This document shows, in pieces, positions 45,724 through 52,683 of a stretch of DNA of 64,000 nucleotides. Each line of letters starts with the position of its first letter. Position 1 is the first letter of the stretch. Below the pieces are notes generated by a model. That model was given only the letters and a program-made list of their open reading frames with translations, was not told where the DNA came from and did not search any database. The position numbers and the translations under genes are program-made. This DNA is from Ruminococcus sp. (GTDB lineage Bacteria; Bacillota; Clostridia; Oscillospirales; Ruminococcaceae): contig JAFTQW010000026.1 of assembly GCA_017462565.1 (NCBI GenBank), positions 1 to 64,000 on the forward strand. The letters are read 5' to 3'.

Positions 45724-45761
45724 GCTTAAGTTGACAACATTAATAAAACAGGAGAATTATT

Positions 45762-46211
45762 ATGATAAACTCTGTCATTCTTATATTGATAGCAGCGGCA
45801 ATGATTTTAAGTATTATAACTGCCGCAGCTGAACCGTTTTTGAAAAGAAACTCCGGAACAGGACGTTTTTTCAGAGCGATACGGATTCGTCTGAGAGAAA
45901 TTTCCCTGACAAGCTTCTGTGTGACTTCAATCCTTCTTCTTTTGTGGGGAGTTATAGTTCACGATATGGTTTTCGAGGGAATATGGACGGCAATTGTAAT
46001 GCTTTTTACAATGCTGTTCGTTCTTCATACAGAGGATATTCTTGATTTCACTAAAAGACGAAAAAAAGCAAAACTTAAAAAGCTGCTTCCGCCTGCAAAG
46101 TTAGCTGCGCTTTGTGAAATGAAAGCGAAAGAGGCTGACATTCTTCCGGAACTTACTCCAATGAAATCGTCTGAACCGGAAAATTCCGGAGAAGAAATAA
46201 CATCTGCTTAA
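45762..46211 (+). CDS. Unknown small membrane protein
   Basis: A 149-residue protein with three predicted membrane segments (about 3-24, 50-70, 72-92) and a basic then acidic cytoplasmic tail (KRRKKAKLKKLLPP...SSEPENSGEE). No known domain recognised. RBS is ACAGGAGAA. It starts the gene pair before hemW; 15 bases separate it from the zinc-ribbon protein. Confidence 0.65.
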   Translation: MINSVILILIAAAMILSIITAAAEPFLKRNSGTGRFFRAIRIRLREISLTSFCVTSILLLLWGVIVHDMVFEGIWTAIVMLFTMLFVLHTEDILDFTKRRKKAKLKKLLPPAKLAALCEMKAKEADILPELTPMKSSEPENSGEEITSA

Positions 46212-46226
46212 AAGAAAGGAAAAATT

Positions 46227-46562
46227 ATGAGCATATATACTTGTCCCCATTGCGGAGAAAAGGGATTTACTCCTATAACAAAAGCTTTAGCGGGAAAAAT
46301 GAATTCAAAGGGCAAGCCTTGTAAACATTGCGGTACGAAATGTGTGAACGGCAAGGCTGCGACAATTTTCAATGCTGTTTACAGTGTGATAGTTATTGTT
46401 TCAATTTTTGTATTATATTTTACTTCGCAGCATTATGATTTTCTTGCAATGAGAGAAATTCCGCTGATGATACTGCTTATTTTGTCGGAATTTATCGTCC
46501 CTGCTGTTGCGAATGCGTTTTTCTTCAAAATGGAGGAATCCATAAGACTTGATATTTCATGA
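46227..46562 (+). CDS. Zinc-ribbon membrane protein, unknown function
   Basis: A 111-residue protein. The N-terminus has a zinc ribbon, CPHCGEKGF...CKHCGTKC (residues about 5-36), followed by two transmembrane helices (about 48-66 and 76-98). Domain pattern is common in Firmicute membrane proteins of unknown role. RBS AAAGGAAA; its stop overlaps hemW (ATGA), so it is coupled to that gene. Confidence 0.72.
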   Translation: MSIYTCPHCGEKGFTPITKALAGKMNSKGKPCKHCGTKCVNGKAATIFNAVYSVIVIVSIFVLYFTSQHYDFLAMREIPLMILLILSEFIVPAVANAFFFKMEESIRLDIS

Positions 46563-47653
46563 AAAGTCTCGGAATATACATTCATGTGCCATTCTGCGGA
46601 AAAAAATGCGATTACTGCGACTTTTATTCAGTGAACTATTCAAAGACGGCTGTGCAGGACTATGTCGACGCAGTTCTTCGCAATATCAGGCATTATTCTG
46701 ATACAGAACAGAATGTTGATACCGTTTATTTCGGCGGAGGAACTCCCTCGCTTCTTTCTCCCTGGCAGATAGAAATGGTAATGGATGAGCTAAGCGGAAG
46801 CTTTTCCCTTGATGAGGATGCGGAAATCACTCTTGAAGCAAATCCCTCAACGCTGAATCCTGATAAGCTCTCGGGACTCCGCAATGCCGGAATAAATCGG
46901 CTTTCAATCGGAGTTCAGTCCATGATTGACAGTGAACTTGATTTCCTTGGGAGAACACATAGCGCCGAACGAGCTGAAAAAACAATTCTGGACGCTTGTT
47001 CAGCCGGATTTGAAAATATCTCCTGTGACCTTATGATCGCTCTTCCGGAGCAGACTTCATATAATATCGCATACTCGGTTAACCGCCTTTCAGCTCTGCC
47101 GATTCAGCATATTTCTGCGTATATTCTGAAAACGGAGGAGGGGACTCCTTTCGACTGCGATGATATCAAAAATCGTCTTCCCGATGATGACCAGACAGTC
47201 GCTCTTTATCTGCAAACTGTTGAACTTCTCGAGAAAAACGGATTTATGCAGTATGAGGTGTCCAACTTTGCTAAAAACGGATTTGAAAGCCGTCATAACA
47301 ACCGCTACTGGAAATGCGAGGACTATATTGGAATCGGTCCGTCTGCACACTCGTGTTATAAAGGCAAACGTTTTGCAGTCGAGCGTGATCTGAGCGGTTT
47401 TGTTTCCGGAGAATTTCAGCAGACTTATGTTACTGACAATGCTCCGTGTGGATTTGAGGAAACTGCAATGCTTCGTTTAAGACTGAAAGAAGGTTTGCTG
47501 CTGAGCGAGACTGGTTCTCACAGAAGTGAGATAGAAAAAAAATTACCCCGCCTTGAAAGGGCAGGATATATAAATTTCGACGGAGAGAGGGTATTCCTTA
47601 CTCCGCAGGGATTTGTCATGTCAAATTCCGTGATCGAATATCTGATTTTCTGA
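46559..47653 (+). CDS. hemW: Radical SAM protein HemW
   Basis: A 364-residue radical SAM protein, long annotated as oxygen-independent coproporphyrinogen oxidase but now regarded as a heme chaperone (HemW). The [4Fe-4S] motif is CGKKCDYCDFYS (CxxxCxxC; the extra cysteine of true HemN is absent), then YFGGGTPSLL and RLSIGVQS, and the C-terminal HemN domain (GFEETAMLRLRLKEG). Often follows lepA in Firmicutes, as here. Confidence 0.93.
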   Translation: MKSLGIYIHVPFCGKKCDYCDFYSVNYSKTAVQDYVDAVLRNIRHYSDTEQNVDTVYFGGGTPSLLSPWQIEMVMDELSGSFSLDEDAEITLEANPSTLNPDKLSGLRNAGINRLSIGVQSMIDSELDFLGRTHSAERAEKTILDACSAGFENISCDLMIALPEQTSYNIAYSVNRLSALPIQHISAYILKTEEGTPFDCDDIKNRLPDDDQTVALYLQTVELLEKNGFMQYEVSNFAKNGFESRHNNRYWKCEDYIGIGPSAHSCYKGKRFAVERDLSGFVSGEFQQTYVTDNAPCGFEETAMLRLRLKEGLLLSETGSHRSEIEKKLPRLERAGYINFDGERVFLTPQGFVMSNSVIEYLIF

Positions 47654-47691
47654 TATCAGGATAGTATTATTTACTTTTCCTGTTAATTATT

Positions 47692-47861
47692 AAGGGGACG
47701 CTGTCCCCTTAAACCCCTGCAAAAGGGGCATACAGCCCCTTTTGAATCCCGATATTAAATTATTATCCATACCCCTTTAAGGGGTATGGATAATAATTGA
47801 TTGTGGGTTTCCAAAGGGTGGATTCACCCTTTGGCAGGGGGAAAGGGGGACAGCGTCCCCC
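47692..47861. repeat. Family A repeat, copy A5 (mirror-image double unit)
   Basis: Two A units share one central palindrome. From the left: AAGGGGAC-gct-GTCCCCTT (47692-47710), CAAAAGGGG...CCCCTTTTG (47720-47744), central 20-base perfect arms AATTATTATCCATACCCCTT (47758-47777) with 47779-47798, then CCAAAGGGTG-gatt-CACCCTTTGG (47811-47834) and GGGGGAC-agc-GTCCCCC (47845-47861). It sits between the converging hemW and sigF genes. Confidence 0.93.
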
Positions 47862-47894
47862 TTGTAACCAACAGGAAAATTAAATGATGTTATC

Positions 47895-48554
47895 CTACTC
47901 CAAAAGCTCCGATCGCATTTGCGCAAGGAGTTTTTTTTCACGTCTTGAAACCTGAACCTGAGTCATTCCAAGTGCGGCGGCAGTTTTAGACTGCGTTAAG
48001 TTTCTGAAATACCGAAGTTCGAGAAGAGCTCTGTCGTTAGGTTCAAGTCGTGCCATTATCTGACGCAGTGCAAGAAGATCTACAATGGATTCGTCCGGCG
48101 ATTCAGAGGGGATATCTATTTGCCCCTCATCGTCATCGCTTGCAGTGAGCGACAGCGTTGGCTGGCTTACGCAAAGAGCTTCCGAAACGTCGGCTTCGCT
48201 TTCGCCAGAAAGAGCTGCAAGCTCGCTTATGACGGGTTCTCTGCCCTCCTTTTGACGAAAATCCTCGCAGATACGCTGGATTTTAAGCGAAAGCTCTTTT
48301 AAGCTCCGACTTACATGAACCGTTCCGCCGTCACGAAAAAGCCGCTTTATTTCGCCTAAGATCACAGGTACGGCATATGTTGAGAATTTTACTCCACGTT
48401 CAGCGTCAAATGCCTTGACTGCTTTAAGAAGTCCGATGCAGCCGGCTGAATAAAGTTCGTCATACTCGATTCCACGCCCTCTGAATTTGTTTGCACATAA
48501 ATGTACAAGACCGAGATTTTCTTCTGCTGTAGGCTGTTTTACGTCAGTTTTCAT
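47895..48554 (-). CDS. sigF: Forespore sigma factor SigF
   Basis: A 219-residue sigma factor, the first compartment-specific one in sporulation. Region 2 contains DELYSAGCIGLLKAVKAFDAERGVKFSTYAVPVILGEIKRLFRDGG, region 3 RSLKELSLKIQRI, and region 4 the helix-turn-helix LTQSKTAAALGMTQVQVSRREKKLL. Identity rests on the spoIIAA-spoIIAB genes immediately upstream. It overlaps spoIIAB by 11 bases. Confidence 0.95.
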   Translation of the reverse strand: MKTDVKQPTAEENLGLVHLCANKFRGRGIEYDELYSAGCIGLLKAVKAFDAERGVKFSTYAVPVILGEIKRLFRDGGTVHVSRSLKELSLKIQRICEDFRQKEGREPVISELAALSGESEADVSEALCVSQPTLSLTASDDDEGQIDIPSESPDESIVDLLALRQIMARLEPNDRALLELRYFRNLTQSKTAAALGMTQVQVSRREKKLLAQMRSELLE

Positions 48555-48981
48555 GTTTTGCCAGCCTTTTGCGCATAGTTACAGTAGTTCCTTTGCCGGA
48601 TGAACTTTTTACGCTAAGCTTGTCCATAAAGGAACTCATTACCGAGAAACCGAGACCGGAACGTTCCTCTTCGGGAGCGGTTGTAAAAAGCGGCTGCATA
48701 GCCTGTTCAACGTCCTCAATACCGCAGCCCTTATCCTTTATTCTTATGTAGACTTCACGTCCAGCCAGAAGCTTTACTACAAGCTCGATATTGCCCTTAG
48801 CATTGCGGTAAGCGTGAACAACAGCGTTGGTCACTGCTTCAGAAACTGCCGTTCTTATGTCGGAAAGCTCTTCAACAGTAGGGTCTGCCTGAATCAGAAA
48901 CGATGAAACGACTGCTCTTGCGGCGCTTTCATTTACCGAAAGCGACGGCATTGTAAATTTTATTTCATTTATAACTTCCAT
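48544..48981 (-). CDS. spoIIAB: Anti-sigma-F factor SpoIIAB
   Basis: A 145-residue serine kinase of the GHKL fold that holds SigF inactive and phosphorylates SpoIIAA. N box is RTAVSEAVTNAVVHAY, G1 DKGCGIEDV, G2 RSGLGFSVMSSF. ATG 48981 is preferred (GGAG 6 bases upstream); ATG 48993, directly after the spoIIAA stop, would add four residues. Standard length and position. Confidence 0.95.
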   Translation of the reverse strand: MEVINEIKFTMPSLSVNESAARAVVSSFLIQADPTVEELSDIRTAVSEAVTNAVVHAYRNAKGNIELVVKLLAGREVYIRIKDKGCGIEDVEQAMQPLFTTAPEEERSGLGFSVMSSFMDKLSVKSSSGKGTTVTMRKRLAKHEN

Positions 48982-48993
48982 GATATTCTCCAT

Positions 48994-49299
48994 TCAAGTG
49001 ATTTTTACGATTCTTTCGATGCCGGAAAGCTTGAGAACACGCTTTATGTATGGCTGTGAATTGCGTACTTCAAGTTTTCCGCCGCATTCTTTCATCAGCT
49101 TGCTTCTGCCCATAATTAAACCAATTCCGGAGCTGTCCATAAAGGTTATATTTTTGAAATCCATAACAAGCTCCGGCGGCTGCGCAGATATTATAAATTT
49201 ATCAAGCTGATTGCGAAGCTCTTTGGCATTATGGTGATCGATCTCGCCGCTGAGTTTTGCAATAGCAGAACCGTTTTCGGATTTTATATCTATATTCAT
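48994..49299 (-). CDS. spoIIAA: Anti-anti-sigma factor SpoIIAA
   Basis: A 101-residue STAS-domain protein. The phosphorylated serine lies in FMDSSGIGLIMGR; unphosphorylated protein binds SpoIIAB and frees SigF in the forespore. First gene of the operon; RBS GGGAGGCG precedes its ATG. A TATAAT-like box is seen near 49330-49325 on the minus strand without a good -35; a sigma-H promoter is expected from Bacillus but was not clearly recognised. Confidence 0.94.
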   Translation of the reverse strand: MNIDIKSENGSAIAKLSGEIDHHNAKELRNQLDKFIISAQPPELVMDFKNITFMDSSGIGLIMGRSKLMKECGGKLEVRNSQPYIKRVLKLSGIERIVKIT

Positions 49300-49385
49300 T
49301 TTATTCGCCTCCCTGATAAGCCAAATTATAACATGGATCAGATGCGAATCATGTCATATCTGCTGGTAAATGCAAAATAAATTTC

Positions 49386-49414
49386 TTGAAAAATATTGTC
49401 TCATATGTTATAAT
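49386..49414 (+). promoter_or_regulatory. Promoter of the flavin reductase gene
   Basis: TTGAAA (49386-49391), 17-base spacer, TATAAT (49409-49414). Transcription from here would include the whole C2 repeat in the 5' leader. Confidence 0.72.
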
Positions 49415-49432
49415 AAAATAAGCGTAAATTGA

Positions 49433-49600
49433 TTAGAACTTGTTCTCATAGGATTTGAGCGTAGATTTTCGAGCATAATTTTGTTGAGTGCAAGACGAAA
49501 AAGCGAAAGCGTACTGATGTATGGCGAGCTTTTTCAACGCAGCAATCGGCAAAATTTGCTGAAAAGATGCGTGTAATATACTATGAGAACAAGTGCTTAG
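49433..49600. repeat. Family C repeat, copy C2 (reverse orientation)
   Basis: Terminal stem ACTTGTTCTCATAG (to 49451) with CTATGAGAACAAGT (49581-49594); core GAAAAAG...GTAC-tgat-GTAT...CTTTTTC. It ends about 8 bases before the ribosome site of the flavin reductase gene. Confidence 0.86.
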
Positions 49601-49615
49601 ACCGGAGGTGAAAAA

Positions 49616-50191
49616 ATGTCAAAACAATTCTGGAAAGGAAGCGCTTTGCTTGCTCCCGTACCTGCTGCGCTCGTTACCTGCGGAACGATTGAAAATCCGA
49701 ATGTTTTAACTATCGGCTGGACAGGCATAGTATGTACTCGTCCGCCTATGACCTATATTTCAGTGCGGCCGGAGCGTTTTTCTCACGATATCATCAAGGC
49801 TTCCGGCGAATTTGTTATCAATCTTACAACTTCGTCAATGTGCCGTGAAACGGACTTCTGCGGAGTTAAAAGCGGAAAGGATACGGATAAGATATCTTCC
49901 TGCGGATTTCATCTTGTTCCGGCAAATAAGGTCGCTGTTCCTTTGATAGAGGAATGTCCTGTAAGCCTTGAATGCAGGGTCGTTAAATCTGAGCTTCTTG
50001 GCTCTCATACAATGTTTCTTGCGGAAATAGTCGGTATAGACGCCGATGAAAAATATATCGACAGCAAAGGTAAGCTTAATCTTCAGCAGTGCGGGCTTAT
50101 GGCTTACGCTCACGGAGAATATTTCGCTCTTGGAAGAAAACTCGGCGACTTTGGATTTTCTGTAAGGAGGAAGAAAAAGAAAAGGAAATAA
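49616..50191 (+). CDS. Flavin reductase family protein (FMN-binding split barrel)
   Basis: A 191-residue cytoplasmic flavoprotein. FWKGSALLAPVPAALVTCG, NVLTIGWTGIVCTRPPMTYISVRPERFSHDII and FVINLTTSSM are typical of the flavin-reductase-like / flavoredoxin group that binds FMN and moves electrons from NAD(P)H. A basic tail RRKKKKRK ends the protein. RBS CGGAGG. The physiological electron acceptor is unknown. Confidence 0.88.
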   Translation: MSKQFWKGSALLAPVPAALVTCGTIENPNVLTIGWTGIVCTRPPMTYISVRPERFSHDIIKASGEFVINLTTSSMCRETDFCGVKSGKDTDKISSCGFHLVPANKVAVPLIEECPVSLECRVVKSELLGSHTMFLAEIVGIDADEKYIDSKGKLNLQQCGLMAYAHGEYFALGRKLGDFGFSVRRKKKKRK

Positions 50192-50236
50192 CGGAATTTT
50201 TTCACAGAATTCAGATTTATATCATATATTAAATAA

Positions 50237-50315
50237 GACCAGTCTGGAAATTTTTCCGGAAACGGTCGGATTGTACCCCTATTTCAGGCTGAACTGCATG
50301 GTTCCGGTCAGGGGT
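50237..50315 (+). promoter_or_regulatory. Leader hairpins that can hide the DUF3343 ribosome site
   Basis: GACC/GGTC (50237-50240, 50264-50267) enclose TCTGGAAA-tt-TTTCCGGA. ACCCCT (50275-50280) pairs exactly with AGGGGT (50310-50315), which is the ribosome site of the next gene, with GAAC-tgcatg-GTTC between. GACC can also pair with GGTC at 50306-50309. This could be a translational switch. Confidence 0.4.
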
Positions 50316-50322
50316 GATACTT

Positions 50323-50544
50323 TTGACAGTCTGCGTTGTAGAGATGCCGTCTTACACCTATACTGTTAAAGGCGAAAAGCTTTTGAGGTCGAGAGGGTAT
50401 TCCTGTAAAATAAAAAGGAATGTCAACGTTTCGCCCGGCAGCTGCGGATTTTCGCTGTATGTTTACGGCGACGGCAGTAAGGCTGGTGAAATTTTAAAAA
50501 ACTACGCAATTCCGTATACCAAAATCGACTGCGGAGGTGCATAG
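50323..50544 (+). CDS. DUF3343 small protein (putative Se/S carrier type)
   Basis: A 73-residue protein beginning at TTG 50323, 7 bases after AGGGGTG; GTG 50314 is inside that site. CVVEMPSYTYTVKGEKLLRSRGYSCKIKRN followed by PGSCGFSLYVYG is the DUF3343 pattern, also found as the C-terminal half of YedF-like sulfur or selenium carrier proteins. The next gene is a class V aminotransferase of the group linked with labile selenium in Enterococcus, so both may act in sulfur or selenium handling. That pairing is inference. Confidence 0.75.
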   Translation: MTVCVVEMPSYTYTVKGEKLLRSRGYSCKIKRNVNVSPGSCGFSLYVYGDGSKAGEILKNYAIPYTKIDCGGA

Positions 50545-50547
50545 GAT

Positions 50548-51678
50548 ATGATAATAAATTTTGATAATGCCGCAACGACCTATCCTAAGCCGCAAGGAGT
50601 TAAAAGAGCGGTTGTTACGGCTATGGAAAAATATGGCGGAAACGCCGGCAGAGGCGGTCATCAGCTTGCTATGCAAACCTCCTCCGCATTATATTCGGCT
50701 CGTGAAACGGCTGCGGATTTTTTCGGAGCTGAACCCGAAAACGTGATTTTTACCCTTAACTGCACTTATGCCCTTAATATGGCAATACAAGGAATAATGA
50801 GCAATGGCGGGCATATTATCGTAAGCGGAATGGAACACAATTCGGCTGCACGTCCTGCGGCGGAAATGGCCCGCAGCGGAAAAATTTCAATGTCTGTCGC
50901 AAGGATTTATCCGGAGGATGAAAAAACACTTGAAAGCTTCCGGTCGCTTATCCGAAATGATACCAGAGCTATCGTCTGCACTCTTGCAAGCAATGTTACA
51001 GGACAGATCATGCCTTGGAAAAAAATCGGCGAGCTTTGCCGTGAGCGTAATATCTGCTTTATTGCTGACGGCGCACAGGCTTGCGGAATACTCGATATAA
51101 AGCTCGGCGACGGAATAAATATCCTTTGTACAGCCGGTCATAAGGGACTTTATGGAATAACCGGCACAGGGCTTCTTATCTCCGATGGAAAATATAAAAT
51201 TCATCCCACTATTCAGGGAGGTACCGGAAGCGCTTCAATGAGCCTTAATCAGCCGGATATGCTTCCGGACGGTCTTGAAAGCGGTACTACCTGTATTATC
51301 GGAGCAATGTCGGTAAAAGCCGGAATTGAGTTCATCAGAAGCACAGGTATGGATAAGATTTTCAGCCATGAGGAAAAAATATGCCGGCGCTTCATAAATG
51401 AGCTGGAAAAGGATAAAAGGATAACGATATACCGTGATCCGGGAAGTTCTTACGTTCCGATAGTTTCGTTTAATATCGAAGGGATTCCGGCAGAAGAGCT
51501 TGCGGATAAGCTTGCCGAAAGAGGCTATTGTCTCAGGGCGGGATTCCATTGTGCAGCTCTTGCTCACACTCAGCTGGGGACTGAAAAGATAGGTACGATC
51601 AGGTTTGCTCCGTCCGCATTCAGCAGCGAAAGGGATGCTGTAAATCTTGCTCATTTAATTAAAAATATATTAAATTAG
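50548..51678 (+). CDS. Class V aminotransferase, cysteine desulfurase-like (EF2568 type)
   Basis: A 376-residue PLP enzyme. It starts IINFDNAATTYPKPQ; the PLP lysine is in LCTAGHKGLYG, and the mobile active-site cysteine in RAGFHCAALAHTQLGT. This RAGFHCAPxxH-type end and overall length fit the cysteine desulfurase family typified by Enterococcus EF2568, which is tied to selenium-dependent enzymes. RBS CGGAGGTG; it lies 3 bases after the DUF3343 gene. It could also be an ordinary cysteine desulfurase or selenocysteine lyase. Confidence 0.86.
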   Translation: MIINFDNAATTYPKPQGVKRAVVTAMEKYGGNAGRGGHQLAMQTSSALYSARETAADFFGAEPENVIFTLNCTYALNMAIQGIMSNGGHIIVSGMEHNSAARPAAEMARSGKISMSVARIYPEDEKTLESFRSLIRNDTRAIVCTLASNVTGQIMPWKKIGELCRERNICFIADGAQACGILDIKLGDGINILCTAGHKGLYGITGTGLLISDGKYKIHPTIQGGTGSASMSLNQPDMLPDGLESGTTCIIGAMSVKAGIEFIRSTGMDKIFSHEEKICRRFINELEKDKRITIYRDPGSSYVPIVSFNIEGIPAEELADKLAERGYCLRAGFHCAALAHTQLGTEKIGTIRFAPSAFSSERDAVNLAHLIKNILN

Positions 51679-51697
51679 GGAAGTTGCTAAAAAACTA

Positions 51698-51725
51698 TTG
51701 AAATTATCTGAAATTGTGGTACAAT
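51698..51725 (+). promoter_or_regulatory. Promoter and leader hairpin of cdaA
   Basis: TTGAAA (51698-51703) and TACAAT (51720-51725), 16-base spacer. The leader then holds a strong GC hairpin, GCACGAGGGC-ggct-GCCCTCGTAC at 51754-51777, not followed by a U-run, about 28 bases before the ATG. Confidence 0.6.
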
Positions 51726-51804
51726 ATTATTATAATGAATAATTATGCAGTCAGCACGAGGGCGGCTGCCCTCGTACATATTCTAAGCGAAAGGATGTGA
51801 ATAA

Positions 51805-52683
51805 ATGTCCTTACATGATTTGAAAGTAGCTTTTTTAAGCATTATAAGCACTCTTGAATTTATTGATATTATTGACATTACAATTCTTGCATACGTTATA
51901 TATCTTCTGCTGAAGCTTATCCGTGAAACCCGTGCCGGACAGCTCGTTAAGGGAATACTCATTCTTGTGGCAGGATATTTTGTAAGCGTTTTTCTTGAAC
52001 TTAAAGCAATTCAGTACATTTTAAAGCAGGCTCTTGATATAGGACTTATCGCTATGATAATACTGTTTCAGCCGGAACTCAGGCGATTGCTTGAAAAAGC
52101 CGGAAGAACACGCCTTGGCGTAAGATTCTTCGGTATCGGACAAAGCACCAGCGAGCTTACTCAGATGTGGATGCCGGCTATCGAGGCTATATGCGATTCC
52201 TGCGTTGAACTTTCGGCAACCTGCACCGGAGCGCTTATCGTTATTGAACGGCAGGTTCGTCTCGGTGAGCAGATAGAAACCGGTACGGTACTGAACGCTG
52301 TTCCGAGCAAAGAAGTGTTCGGAAATATATTCTACCCCAAAACTCCGCTGCATGACGGCGCCGTTATTATGAGAGACGGAATTATACTTGCCGCCGCCTG
52401 CTTTCTCCCAAAACCTCAGAAGGATGAACAGATAGACAAAAAACTCGGTTCACGTCACAGAGCGGCTATCGGAATGAGCGAGAATTCCGACGCTATAGTT
52501 ATCGTAGTTTCAGAGGAAACAGGACAGATATCTACTGCTATGAACGGAGTTCTTGTAAGAGATTACTCAAGAGAAAAACTGAAAAATCTTCTTGAAAACG
52601 AAATTCTTGAAGAAAAAACAGAAATTACAATTCCCGGAAAAAAGCTCTTTTCCTCGCACCGTGAGAGGAGGAAAAAGAAATGA
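51805..52683 (+). CDS. cdaA: Diadenylate cyclase CdaA
   Basis: A 292-residue membrane enzyme making the second messenger c-di-AMP from two ATP. Three N-terminal transmembrane helices (about 20-90) precede the DAC domain, with its catalytic motifs LHDGAVIMRDG and GSRHRAAIGMSE. A charged tail (SHRERRKKK) ends it. RBS AAAGGATG. Its stop overlaps cdaR by 4 bases. c-di-AMP controls potassium, osmotic balance and cell-wall homeostasis in Firmicutes. Confidence 0.96.
   Translation: MSLHDLKVAFLSIISTLEFIDIIDITILAYVIYLLLKLIRETRAGQLVKGILILVAGYFVSVFLELKAIQYILKQALDIGLIAMIILFQPELRRLLEKAGRTRLGVRFFGIGQSTSELTQMWMPAIEAICDSCVELSATCTGALIVIERQVRLGEQIETGTVLNAVPSKEVFGNIFYPKTPLHDGAVIMRDGIILAAACFLPKPQKDEQIDKKLGSRHRAAIGMSENSDAIVIVVSEETGQISTAMNGVLVRDYSREKLKNLLENEILEEKTEITIPGKKLFSSHRERRKKK

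Larger units (their letters stand above)
45487..45741. repeat. Composite element with 19-bp terminal inverted repeats holding A4 and D2
   Basis: TAATGTTGTCAACTTAAGC at 45488-45506 is exactly complementary to GCTTAAGTTGACAACATTA ending about 45742. Between them lie an 55-base AT-rich stretch, family A copy A4 and family D copy D2. No ORF or transposase inside; about 255 bp in all, as in a MITE. No clear target duplication is visible. Confidence 0.85.

Noticed and set aside
49320-49360. A sigma-H promoter for spoIIAA
   Set aside because: A TATAAT-like box is present but neither a convincing -35 nor the sigma-H pattern could be recognised by eye.
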